A stretch of DNA of 64,000 nucleotides from Helianthus annuus (lineage: Eukaryota; Streptophyta; Magnoliopsida; Asterales; Asteraceae), in assembly GCF_002127325.2 (NCBI RefSeq), contig NC_035436.2:24021112-24085111 (forward strand), in the 5' to 3' direction. A program made the position numbers and the translations under genes. Below the pieces are notes generated by a model. It ran no database searches, was not told where the DNA came from, and saw only the letters and a list, made by a program, of their open reading frames with translations. Of the stretch, positions 1 to 11,913 are shown one piece after another (the stretch's first letter is position 1; each line of letters starts with the position of its first letter).

Positions 1-728
1 GTCGATCGGCTGGTGTGTCCGATCGGCTGGGCTGTTCGATCAGCCTAGCCGTTCGGCCAGCAAGTCTGACCTGGTCGGCCTTTCGTCTAACACTTGGTCG
101 TCTGGTTACTTGTCATTATATCGAGGTAGTTTGATAACGAGTTGAACTATGATACCTTCGTTCTTACCCGTCTCTCCGGCTCGGACAGGAATCACCCAAG
201 TCCGGCCGGTGAACGATTCGGAACGTTGGTTTAGAGTCTAACCCAAAATCGGTGAACCTTGTATATAGAATCCGAATCTTGAACCTTTTAACTTGTTAGA
301 ATGATTAGTTAGCCGGTTCAAGCTCCGTTTCTAGCGGTTTGAAGGCATTGAGTGTAAAAGAGTTGAAAGAAAGTTGGGATTCCTTCTTTCAATCCTTCAC
401 AACTTGTGGATGTTCAGATCCTTGATAGATCTTAACTTGTTTATGTGGAAATCGGTTAGATCTAAGCTATTCATGGTTGAATGAGGCCAAAGTTTGATGT
501 TCTTCAAGAACACCATGATGACATCACCCAAGAACACTTAGATCTTGGTGATTTCACGGTTAAAATCCAAGTTTTGAAAGATAGAAAGGTGTAGAATCAA
601 GTAATGATTGAAAACGTACAAGAATTAGAGTGGAAACTTACCGGGATTGAGAGAAATCTTAGAAAAGATGAAGAATAGGAGCTGGCCGGTCAGAACTTTC
701 CAAAAGTGGAAATGAAGACAAGGACAGC
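1..728 (-). mobile_element. Older LTR fragment (left part), split by the 729-9690 element
   Basis: No ORF of note. The stretch contains CGATCGGCTGG-type motifs, and the same motifs reappear just right of the inserted element at 9730-9830, so 1-728 and 9691-10377 were once contiguous. Read on the minus strand, the joined sequence begins TATAACACCCCG (a decayed TGTAACACCCC LTR start, near 10377) and has a TATAAATA box at the junction. This is typical of a Ty3/gypsy LTR in minus orientation. The left boundary is outside the window. Confidence 0.6.
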
Positions 729-1863
729 TGTAACGCCTCGCAATTTATTTATTTATTTATTTATTTATTTTTTTTGAAAAATTTATATTCGTACCATAAT
801 TCGAAGTATAAAAAAAATAATAAAATAAATATATTTACATATTCGTTATTCGTATGATCGACCATTTAAATAAGTAATTATGTACAAACCGATACTTTTA
901 AGGATGCCATTACGCGTCCAACGTCAATTAACGACCCTACTCGACATATTTTCAATCCTAAACTAAACATTTTATAACAGATTGCGACGCTCGGGCTAAA
1001 ACCGAGTTCGTAGGAACTTTCGGGCCGCTTAAATACACGAGATAAGTTTGTGGGCCTTGGGCCCAAGCCCAAAGCCCACTAATTAAATAAACCCTATGCA
1101 TAAGTCTAGTTAACCCTAATCTTCTCTCATATTCAGCCGCTACCATAATGAGACCCTCTCAAAAGCTATTGTCTGCAACTCAAAACATTACACACATAAG
1201 CCTCGAATCAAACAAAACTCAAACACCCATCATCATTTTCACTCCCCCTTCCCCTCAATAACTAACCGGCGAGCACAGGGAAGCCCGGCTGGACTTCGGT
1301 GACGAGACCAACAGAATAACTGGTCGACCAAGCACACCAGCTCCTCCCTTGACTCCCTGACCTCACGGTGGCGTGCGGCGGCGCGAAGACAAACGCGAAA
1401 AGAGAGAGGAAGAGAGAAGAGGATGATGACGACGGCGGCAGAAGTCACCGGCGACAACAGTGGCGGCGGCCTACGACGTTTCTCCGACAAACCTCCGACA
1501 AAAAAACCGGTAAGCTTCTGATTCTTTCTTGATCTCGTTTCATTTCGATTCGGTTCAATCCATCGTCTCCGGTCAGATTCGTGTTGGTTTAGGTGACGGT
1601 GACGGTGACGACTGATGGTGACAATGGTATGACGCAGTAACGGCAGCGGGCCGCTACCGGCGGTTCGGGTCAAGTTCGACAGATTCAGGTTACGATTCTG
1701 ATGTGTTGATTTACATAAGTGCTAACAACCTCACCATCTTGACAACCTACCTTGCGACACCCTTACAAATGTTGTTCAGGTAACCACTTCCCATTCTTGT
1801 TGTAGCTTCCTTGAGTGTGAGATTTGACATACGAGGCCTCGTAACCAGGCATTAGGAAATCAT

Positions 1864-1895
<32 letters not shown>

Positions 1896-2287
1896 TTTTT
1901 TTTTTTGAGAAATGAAACTTTAAAAAGGATATGGTTGACTGGTTCGAGTGTTGGAAAAGAACCAAATTCATTTATTAGCAGACAATCCCTTCAAATTATT
2001 TAAGTAAATCACTTATCATTTTATAATATAAACATTCTGGCAAGACATTTTCATCAACGTGGAATGAATGATTATATCATTCTAAACTCTTTGAAACTTA
2101 AATATGTATTATCTCTTACGAAAGCCAAAAAGAATGGAGACTAAGTGCTAAATTCTTGAAACTCACACTCATATACATCCCCACCAGAACGTAAAATAGA
2201 CTAGATATATACTCATAAGTATTCTTTAATTTTTTTTATTACAATTTATACCTATTTACTTTATATAAAAGATTAATTTTGTATTGG

Positions 2288-2329
<42 letters not shown>

Positions 2330-3492
2330 CTTGTTATAATCCATATTATTTTAACACAACCCTTAAGCCTTAGATTAGAATATGGATTTCTAATTATAAA
2401 AAAAAGGACGTCATGGCCATATGAAGTAAAATATTTGACTAATTTGTCATGGCCATATGAAGTAAAATATTTGACTAATTTCAAAGCATTAGTTTATTTG
2501 GCGAAATGCTAGAATTATACTTAGAAAGTTTCATATTAAATAAAAAGTTTTGTATAAAGTGTTAAAGCTTAGTAATTAGATAGCAACATATACAACCTTT
2601 GTCATCAGAAGTAGATTAGTTCACGAGTTACGTAACCAACTTAGTGATACATAAATCTAATTCACTAAAAATGAATTATAGGTCACATACTCGCTGAAGA
2701 TGATTCACTTTTCTTTGCTTGCTAAGTTAAGGATAACACAATGGGAATTCTTCCAACATCTTACACATTTGTAGTTTGTTTGGTTTTACTTGCACCCTAA
2801 GGTGAGTATACTCGTATTTCCCCCTTTTTACTTTTACCACTTTTGGGGTGTAACATGTTTACCTATTAACTTACACATGAACACTTTGTTAAACACATGA
2901 ACGTTCCTATAACATGCTTGTATACGTGATGACTTGATACTTTAAACTTGGGTTATTCTTATGTGTTGAACTTATCATTAACTTCGTACGAGCCAAACCT
3001 TGACATATGTAGCGCTATAGGATTAACGACCCGCCCGTAAACTTGAGGTTATGTCTTGAGCATATTGCGTTTTCTTGGTTTGATATGTTAGACACATGCC
3101 ATATTTAAGGTTTATCTTGAATCATATGCTTGCCATGAGGAATTGATCACACTTTTTAACTTATGCTATGTACGTACCAAACTTGTATACTCGCCTTTGC
3201 TTTTGCATTGAACTCTATTTTAATACATGTTGCAGGTTAATTTTTGAGATGATATTCAAGACGAAGCAAGATTTAGGGTGGACTAGATACACACCTAGAT
3301 TAATCTATCTTTTGTTGTTATGTTACAATTTGAAACAATGTTGTTATTTCTATTTGAATCTTGTACGACAATTTAGTATTGCAATGAAATTCGAATTTAA
3401 TTAAATATTGTCACATAGTGTTATGACGTCTCTAGCAATCTATACACACTTTGTCTCATCCCGATGTTTCCGCCATCGGTTGGGGTGTGACA
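729..3492 (+). repeat. 5' LTR of the 729-9690 element
   Basis: About 2.76 kb. It matches the 3' LTR base for base wherever compared. The differences are the length of the TTTA runs (near 750 and 1866), the length of the AT run (2290-2326), and one substitution near 2536 (T here, C in the other copy). It contains a 36-bp tandem duplication (2409-2480, GTCATGGCCATATGAAGT...) and a GC-rich stretch at 1260-1680 that resembles a transcribed leader. Confidence 0.93.
2290..2326. repeat. (AT)n microsatellite in the 5' LTR
   Basis: About 18 AT units. The corresponding run in the 3' LTR (8479-8524) has about 23, so the array length has diverged although the flanking LTR sequence is nearly identical. 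Confidence 0.95.
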
Positions 3493-3495
3493 GAT

Positions 3496-3510
3496 TGGTA
3501 TCAGAGCCAT
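3496..3510 (+). other. Primer-binding site (initiator tRNA-Met type)
   Basis: TTGGTATCAGAGCC begins three bases after the LTR end. TGGTATCAGAGC is the usual plant retrotransposon primer site, complementary to the 3' end of initiator methionyl-tRNA. It fixes the plus orientation of the element. Confidence 0.9.
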
Positions 3511-6500
3511 AACTATAGGGAATTAGGAAAAGTAGGAATGCTTTAACCTAGTCTATAGTTTTAGAGCTTTATTCTCATGTTTTGCTTGAAACTACTTGCA
3601 TGCTATCTTATTTGCCTTTATTTATTCTCTTTTCATCTTTCAAACATATATATCACTTATGTGTTAACACTTGACATGCTATACCTGTTTTATTATGTGT
3701 TAATACTTGTTCCATTGTTTGATTCTTTATGTGTATTCTTGGCATATTTCTCTATGTGTCGGTACTTGTTTTATTGTCCTATTCTTTATGTACCGTTCTT
3801 GATGTGCATTCTTATGTGTTTATACTTGTTTTCACATTCCTTTAACATACTCCCCTTTACTAAAGCATTTTACTCGATTTTCTTAAACTCGAAAACACTC
3901 GTATTGTACAAACGAGACGAGTTTACCAAAATAGGCATGAAACCCACAATTTGGTAAGCGACTCTCATTCCGCTTGATTCTATTTTTGCACGAAATTCAC
4001 CATTAAGTTAGGAGTGAAATCCACATCTTAATGGAAATTTCAAATTTAAATTCTAGTGGACCCTCGTCAACGTGTCAAAATTTAATTTGACCCGACGAGT
4101 ACCCACCACACTTAGGGCACGAAGTCGTCAAGTTAGGGGTGAAACCCGCACCTCTTCGACTAGTCCCACTCCTTGATTTTCCATAAATCTCGCCAAGTCT
4201 CGAAATTTTCGATTGAATGGGAGCATGTAGTAATCGGAAGGGTGAATACCGTTAACCGACTTGTCGGCGAGAGTATACCACCTATTAGGCCAAAGCATGC
4301 TTCTCAATTTCAAAAGACTTTTCGACCACTTCGGTTAGTCAAAGTTCCATTTTGGAACTATCCAAATTTTAATCGAACTTACACTTTATTATTTTCGATC
4401 TCTTATGATGCAATTCTCTCTTCTCAATTTTTGAACCATTTTTGTTTGCTCATACATCATACTATTACCTTTCATACGATTTTACACTAATAGCATGCAT
4501 AAGTTCACGTAATTTTATTTACACTTTTTGCAGCAACAAGTGGAGACATATCATCGAGATAGGAGTGATTTCCTTACCTTGACGATTAACTCCGCTTCTT
4601 TTTCACATCTTACAACGACCTCGCCAATGGGTTAGGGGTGATTCCCTTACCTAGGTGATCGTTACCGATAATTTCTTTTAATAGACTATATTATGTAAAC
4701 ACCATCATGCTTATATCCAAATCATTTATCATTAGCCAAACCTTTAAATAATTCAACATGCATTGTTTATATGAACGAATTTCTTATCCTACAATCTATT
4801 TTCATATAGCTCACGCACAATATTCTTAACTTTTACCACAAACGCTTACTATTCGATTTTCAAAATTCACGAAATGCTACTTATCAATCTAGTTGGTCTA
4901 ATAAATCCATTGCTCACGAAATTTTGTATTCAACGTAACTATTGAAACAAGCTCATCTCATATCATTAAACTAGAGATTTCTATCTTCAATTGGGAATCA
5001 AACCAATTTTGTTTTTCACACACACCTATAAAATATTATCAATATTATTCAATCATTTACTAAAAAAAAATTCTTTCAAAATCAATTAAACGTTTTATTA
5101 AAGACGCCCTTTCAACAATCACTAAGTTCGTATACCAAAATCCTCTTTTCTTAAGAATCAACGTTGTCACAAGAATCTCTAAACCCCGATTTTTTTTTGT
5201 TAATGAAAAGTTATTTAAAACAATGCAACCTTGGGTACTTCTAGAACCTTTTCAACCATTATTCAATACGTCAATTAAATTTAAAACGTATGGGCACGGA
5301 AACTTCATAAGAACCAATAATTTTTCAACTTATGTTAAAAAAAAAAAACAAGAGTAGCATTTCATTCTTTTACAGAGTACCATTTCACGCAACCAATAGA
5401 TATTGTATATTCTCTACAACTTCACAACCTAGACTCCACATTCCAAATCGACTCAATCTATTTTGATTCCATTTTGCTCAAATGACTATACATACATACC
5501 ATCTTACTCGATTTAGTCAATACATCACAACAATCGCATGCATACGATTTGTTTTCCTTTCTTTCCTACCTAAAACTTCGTGCTTAAATACATATATTAC
5601 GATTAATATTGCAAACAAGAATCATTATTACTTACACTCATACTTATACTTTTTTTGTCTACACTTATATATATATATACTTACACATTTATGTTATAAC
5701 CCAAAATTTATACATTTTACGTTTACACCCATACTCACAATTATACATTTACTTCATACTTATATTCACGTTTATATTCGTATCCATGTTCATACATTTT
5801 ACGTTTATATTCTCACTTACAAACTTTTCACACTTAAACGCATTTTACACTTATATTCATATTCACATTCATCTCATACATTTCACTTACACCTACATTT
5901 ATACAAATTATGTTTGCACTAATATTCACAACCATGTTTATACTCATACCTTCTACTTATACTCATACTTATTCAATTATGCTTGCACTTATCTTCATGT
6001 TCATACACTTTGTTCACACCTATACAATTATTCTCAAACTTATATTTACACTCATACATTTTATTCATACTCGAACCTTCATGTTTTCACTTATGCTCAC
6101 ATGTATATTCATGCTCATGCATCTTATGTTCATACGTATACTTATACTCGTATTCATACACACACGATTTGTATTTAGTACTCATCACAACACATTTTAT
6201 ACTCATATTTGTAATAATGTTTACACTCACATTTTTACAATTTATGTTGTACGCGTACTTGTATATATACTCTCGTTTATACGATTTATGTTTGTGCTCA
6301 CGCTTATTCGTTTATGCTCAAATTTGTACTCACATTTATACTCGCTTTTCATACACGCTATACTTGTGCTCATGCTCTTAACATGTGTTTTGTGTTTATG
6401 CTCGTATACACGTTCATATTTAAGCTTATACTATGCTCATGCTTTTTACTCAAAATTCATACACTCGCACCTGTACGCAAGCGAAACCCGAGGGATTCGC

Positions 6501-6909
6501 TTACGTTAGCCTTTTGCTATTTGGAACACAAACATGCTTATATGCTACATTTCTATACGCACGCAATTCTATTTTCAGAATTTATGTATACCTTAACTCA
6601 TACGCAACTAGTACAAGCCATGCGGATCATGCGACGGTCAGCATAATCGCGGGTGCACACGGGATTATGGTGATAGGCGCATGAGAATCATAGAGTGTAT
6701 TGCTGTGTATGGTAAGACACAATAAGTAACGTAACATAACACCAAACCTTAGTAAAAACGTGCCATGGGAAATTCGATATTTCCTCGTACCTTATTGTAT
6801 ACAAGCTTTTATCACCCACAATCTATTTCTCGATTGTACCCAACCGATAATCGAAATGCCAGCATTTCTAAAGTCTTCCTCTTGAATAAATTTCGGGACG
6901 AAATTTCCT
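3511..6909 (+). other. Non-coding internal region of the LARD
   Basis: About 3.4 kb between PBS and PPT. The open frames in it are short and low-complexity, with no recognisable retroviral domain or zinc knuckle. At 3990-4680 a degenerate phrase recurs (AAGTTAGGGGTGAAACC, GTTAGGAGTGAAATCC, GTTAGGGGTGATTCCC). From about 5480 to 6470 the sequence becomes a T/C/A-rich tract built on CATTTATACTCAC-like words. The apparent long reading frames there come from the scarcity of G, not from a gene. Confidence 0.8.
5590..6470 (+). repeat. Low-complexity tract of ACTTATACTCATA-like words
   Basis: Nearly 900 bases of overlapping degenerate units (CTTATACTCATA, ATTCACATTCAT, TTTATACTCAC) with very little G. 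It stays open in several frames on the plus strand and gives Tyr/His/Thr/Ile-rich nonsense translations. It lies inside the retrotransposon internal region, upstream of the polypurine tract. Confidence 0.75.
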
Positions 6910-6923
6910 AAAGGAGGGGAGAC
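6910..6923 (+). other. Polypurine tract before the 3' LTR
   Basis: AAAGGAGGGGAGAC immediately precedes the TGTAACG start of the 3' LTR, as expected for the plus-strand priming site of an LTR retroelement. Confidence 0.88.
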
Positions 6924-8475
6924 TGTAACGCCTCGCAATTTATTTATTTATTTATTTATTTTTTTTTTTGAAAAATTTATATTCGTACCATAATTCGAAG
7001 TATAAAAAAAATAATAAAATAAATATATTTACATATTCGTTATTCGTATGATCGACCATTTAAATAAGTAATTATGTACAAACCGATACTTTTAAGGATG
7101 CCATTACGCGTCCAACGTCAATTAACGACCCTACTCGACATATTTTCAATCCTAAACTAAACATTTTATAACAGATTGCGACGCTCGGGCTAAAACCGAG
7201 TTCGTAGGAACTTTCGGGCCGCTTAAATACACGAGATAAGTTTGTGGGCCTTGGGCCCAAGCCCAAAGCCCACTAATTAAATAAACCCTATGCATAAGTC
7301 TAGTTAACCCTAATCTTCTCTCATATTCAGCCGCTACCATAATGAGACCCTCTCAAAAGCTATTGTCTGCAACTCAAAACATTACACACATAAGCCTCGA
7401 ATCAAACAAAACTCAAACACCCATCATCATTTTCACTCCCCCTTCCCCTCAATAACTAACCGGCGAGCACAGGGAAGCCCGGCTGGACTTCGGTGACGAG
7501 ACCAACAGAATAACTGGTCGACCAAGCACACCAGCTCCTCCCTTGACTCCCTGACCTCACGGTGGCGTGCGGCGGCGCGAAGACAAACGCGAAAAGAGAG
7601 AGGAAGAGAGAAGAGGATGATGACGACGGCGGCAGAAGTCACCGGCGACAACAGTGGCGGCGGCCTACGACGTTTCTCCGACAAACCTCCGACAAAAAAA
7701 CCGGTAAGCTTCTGATTCTTTCTTGATCTCGTTTCATTTCGATTCGGTTCAATCCATCGTCTCCGGTCAGATTCGTGTTGGTTTAGGTGACGGTGACGGT
7801 GACGACTGATGGTGACAATGGTATGACGCAGTAACGGCAGCGGGCCGCTACCGGCGGTTCGGGTCAAGTTCGACAGATTCAGGTTACGATTCTGATGTGT
7901 TGATTTACATAAGTGCTAACAACCTCACCATCTTGACAACCTACCTTGCGACACCCTTACAAATGTTGTTCAGGTAACCACTTCCCATTCTTGTTGTAGC
8001 TTCCTTGAGTGTGAGATTTGACATACGAGGCCTCGTAACCAGGCATTAGGAAATCATAATTATTTATTTATTTATTTATTTTTTTTTTTTTTTTGAGAAA
8101 TGAAACTTTAAAAAGGATATGGTTGACTGGTTCGAGTGTTGGAAAAGAACCAAATTCATTTATTAGCAGACAATCCCTTCAAATTATTTAAGTAAATCAC
8201 TTATCATTTTATAATATAAACATTCTGGCAAGACATTTTCATCAACGTGGAATGAATGATTATATCATTCTAAACTCTTTGAAACTTAAATATGTATTAT
8301 CTCTTACGAAAGCCAAAAAGAATGGAGACTAAGTGCTAAATTCTTGAAACTCACACTCATATACATCCCCACCAGAACGTAAAATAGACTAGATATATAC
8401 TCATAAGTATTCTTTAATTTTTTTTATTACAATTTATACCTATTTACTTTATATAAAAGATTAATTTTGTATTGG

Positions 8476-8527
<52 letters not shown>

Positions 8528-9690
8528 CTTGTTATAATCCATATTATTTTAACACAACCCTTAAGCCTTAGATTAGAATATGGATTTCTAATTATAAAAA
8601 AAAGGACGTCATGGCCATATGAAGTAAAATATTTGACTAATTTGTCATGGCCATATGAAGTAAAATATTTGACTAATTTCAAAGCATTAGTTTATTTGGC
8701 GAAATGCTAGAATTATACTTAGAAAGTTTCATATCAAATAAAAAGTTTTGTATAAAGTGTTAAAGCTTAGTAATTAGATAGCAACATATACAACCTTTGT
8801 CATCAGAAGTAGATTAGTTCACGAGTTACGTAACCAACTTAGTGATACATAAATCTAATTCACTAAAAATGAATTATAGGTCACATACTCGCTGAAGATG
8901 ATTCACTTTTCTTTGCTTGCTAAGTTAAGGATAACACAATGGGAATTCTTCCAACATCTTACACATTTGTAGTTTGTTTGGTTTTACTTGCACCCTAAGG
9001 TGAGTATACTCGTATTTCCCCCTTTTTACTTTTACCACTTTTGGGGTGTAACATGTTTACCTATTAACTTACACATGAACACTTTGTTAAACACATGAAC
9101 GTTCCTATAACATGCTTGTATACGTGATGACTTGATACTTTAAACTTGGGTTATTCTTATGTGTTGAACTTATCATTAACTTCGTACGAGCCAAACCTTG
9201 ACATATGTAGCGCTATAGGATTAACGACCCGCCCGTAAACTTGAGGTTATGTCTTGAGCATATTGCGTTTTCTTGGTTTGATATGTTAGACACATGCCAT
9301 ATTTAAGGTTTATCTTGAATCATATGCTTGCCATGAGGAATTGATCACACTTTTTAACTTATGCTATGTACGTACCAAACTTGTATACTCGCCTTTGCTT
9401 TTGCATTGAACTCTATTTTAATACATGTTGCAGGTTAATTTTTGAGATGATATTCAAGACGAAGCAAGATTTAGGGTGGACTAGATACACACCTAGATTA
9501 ATCTATCTTTTGTTGTTATGTTACAATTTGAAACAATGTTGTTATTTCTATTTGAATCTTGTACGACAATTTAGTATTGCAATGAAATTCGAATTTAATT
9601 AAATATTGTCACATAGTGTTATGACGTCTCTAGCAATCTATACACACTTTGTCTCATCCCGATGTTTCCGCCATCGGTTGGGGTGTGACA
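6924..9690 (+). repeat. 3' LTR of the 729-9690 element
   Basis: About 2.77 kb and nearly identical to 729-3492 (see that entry for the differences). It ends GGGGTGTGACA at 9690 and is followed by the target duplication ACAGC at 9691-9695. Confidence 0.93.
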
Positions 9691-10377
9691 ACAGCCCTAT
9701 TTATAGGCTTCCAAAAGAGGAAAGTGGCAGCCGATCGGCCAGGAGTTCCGATCGAGTGGGCTGCTCGATCGGCTAGCAAGATGCTAGCCGATCGGCTGGC
9801 CTGTTCGATCAGGATGCTTCCTGTTCGATCCGCGACACACTTTGAGTATTTTGCGACGATTTTTGACGTTTCGATTTCGATGGACGCTGGTACGAATACG
9901 ATAGGGTTCCTAGTCAAATTACTTTCAGTCCCAACTACTATATCTAACATACAATCTTCTATAAGTCACGTTTCGATGTCGGTTTTGATTGTGTCTGATT
10001 GCTTTTCGAGTTTCGATTTGGTTTTCGATTGATTCGCTTGAGTACCACACCAAACATAAAGTAAACACGCACAAGTAACACATAAGGCACACACACACGT
10101 ATAACAATACCACAATTCGCATAATTCGAGTCTCGAGTTCGGTGATTGTTAGATTGGTTTGATTACTGATTAGTTAACTTTATCGCATTGTTACTTCCTA
10201 TCATTCACAGTCGTAGATCGGTTCGCGTTAAAACTCATTCGATTACTTCGATTCTTGCTGATTACAACACTTACTCCACATAATACAACTAAAACATAAA
10301 ATAGACTATCTACAGTCAAAGAAAGTCAAAGTTGACTTGGACTTTGACTTTGACATTCGAAAACACGGGGTGTTATA
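9691..10377 (-). mobile_element. Older LTR fragment (right part), minus orientation
   Basis: Continuation of 1-728 after the young insertion. On the minus strand the LTR would begin near 10377 (TATAACACCCCGTGTTTTCG), run through repeated GACTTTGACTTTGAC words (10318-10353), and reach a TATA box (CTATAAATAGGG, complement of about 9694-9705). The young element therefore landed next to this promoter. The frames of about 100 codons here have no recognisable domain. Confidence 0.6.
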
Positions 10378-11045
10378 ACTATCACGTGGGCCCAACAGGA
10401 CATAAGCCCAACAGTGGCTTACCTTGCCCACTAAGGCTCTCCTTTTACTGAATGAGCGGGAAACTAGAATCAGAGAAAAAAGGCCACATTTAATGCTCGA
10501 TTAGAAGAGGATCTTTGGCTGGAAATTGTACTTCCTAGCCGGAAGCATTAAATGAAGCTGCCATCTCACCGTTGGTAGTCAGACACGTGTCTGAGCCCCC
10601 CAAAGACCATCGGAACCTGTTGGATCATCTTAATAAAATATCTCACATGGAAGATAAGGTCTAGAGGTTATATAAGGAAAGAAAGGAGTGATCATAAGGC
10701 AGGCTCTCGGAAGGTATCGCATTTAAAACTCTCTCATTTACTCCTCTCTCATTTATTCCGACAAACATTCTTACATATAAAACACACACACATTTATTGG
10801 ATTCACACCTTAGAGGAAACATTCCGGTGATCATACTCATCGGAATAAGCTCCTCCAACTTTCCGGCAAGTTTACTTATTCTCATGCCGGAGCTTGGTCA
10901 CTGATCTCCCCCCCCCCCCCGGGGGGGCCTCCGTGACGAGGCTAACGGTTTACTTTTTTGTAGTAACGAAGGTCGGGATATCTTGACGTCAGCGAAGACC
11001 CATTTGAATGTCAGCAGAGATTTGGGTATTCGACATTCCAAGGGC
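10378..11045 (+). mobile_element. LTR-like remnant with TATA box and C13G7 tract
   Basis: The segment has the look of a plant LTR promoter and leader: a TATATAAGG box near 10669, a CACACACA-rich start region, CCGG-rich leader words, then a run of 13 C followed by 7 G (10908-10927), and GACATTCCAAGGGCCC near 11030. I found no matching second copy, primer site or target duplication, so boundaries and family are uncertain. Confidence 0.45.
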
Positions 11046-11913
11046 CCTAATATTTTTAAAAATTACATGTAGGTAATTTGAATTCTGGAATTCTTGGTGG
11101 TGAAGGTTTGTGATCTATATCTTGGATTCATACATATATTACAGGATTCATTGGATCGAAAGCAAAACAAATCGTTTTTATTTTGTTATGAAAAAGGGCC
11201 TTTTTCATTATCCTTTTTGGGTCCCAAAAAGCTTGACCCGGCTTGTATTGGTTGTAACTTGTATTTGTTCCTTACCAGTTTTTGAATAGGAACATTTGCT
11301 TATACTCTATACCAATAATCCTAAAAGAATCTCCTTTGCCCACATTAACCTCACATCAAAGAAGCATAAATCTTTACTAAGTGGGCTAGCCTCACATTCG
11401 TAGACCTGATATTTTTTTAAGAAATCGGTATCAATAAAACTATATTAATATTAATATTTAGATCACTTAATAATAGAACTCAATGCCTTCTATACTTCTA
11501 TGTCCCATATGCGGACCTAGGTGCAACCCTTGGTCCGCGGGCACACCGTTTGAAAAAAAAAATAGTGTATTTTTTAGGCAAAAAATCCGAGCGCACCCGT
11601 TAAAAATATGCTTGACCACTCATCCACACCCCCGGTAAACAAGGCCAATTTGATGTGGTATGCCCGTTTGAAATCGGTTTAAGAATATATGCGTTAAAAT
11701 CGTTTAAAGCTGAACCAAACCGGTTACAAATCATTTGACCCAAAATCCGGTTTTGTGCACCTCTAAACTGGAACAGTCGAACTCGGTACTTTTCGAGCTT
11801 TATTTCTAAAGTTTGAGCTCACTTCATGGTTAGTTTTTCAAGCTTGATTCGGCTAGCTTATTATTTATCAATTAAACCTATTTACATTTATAATTTATTT
11901 TTTATATACTTAT
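11046..11913. other. Intergenic, no gene seen
   Basis: AT-rich spacer. The 63-codon frame at 11094-11285 has no recognised domain. The right-hand part (about 11750-11913, words such as CGAGCTTTATTTC and TTTGAGCTCACTTC) appears to continue after the solo LTR at 13872 and may be the left half of a MITE split by that LTR. Confidence 0.6.

Larger units (their letters stand above)
729..9690 (+). mobile_element. Young non-autonomous LTR retrotransposon (LARD type, Tekay/Del-like ends)
   Basis: Two long direct repeats (729-3492 and 6924-9690) start TGTAACGCC and end GGGGTGTGACA. They flank an internal region with a primer-binding site directly after the left repeat and a polypurine tract directly before the right one. 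The 5-bp target duplication ACAGC lies at 724-728 and 9691-9695. The internal region has no gag, protease, RT, RNase H or integrase, so the element must depend on proteins supplied in trans. LTR ends and the sequence before the polypurine tract (AAATTTCGGGACGAAATTT) match the minus-strand element at 16793-26497, so both belong to related lineages. The Tekay/chromovirus assignment is from memory of such motifs. Confidence 0.93.

Noticed and set aside
1239..1673. 144-codon minus-strand frame, repeated at 7433-7867
   Set aside because: It lies in both LTRs, has Arg/Ser-rich low-complexity content and no start context or domain. It is a by-product of the GC-rich LTR leader.
5482..6684. Overlapping plus-strand frames of 83-199 codons
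   Set aside because: They are Tyr/His/Leu/Ile-rich translations of a low-complexity G-poor tract in the retrotransposon and show no domain.
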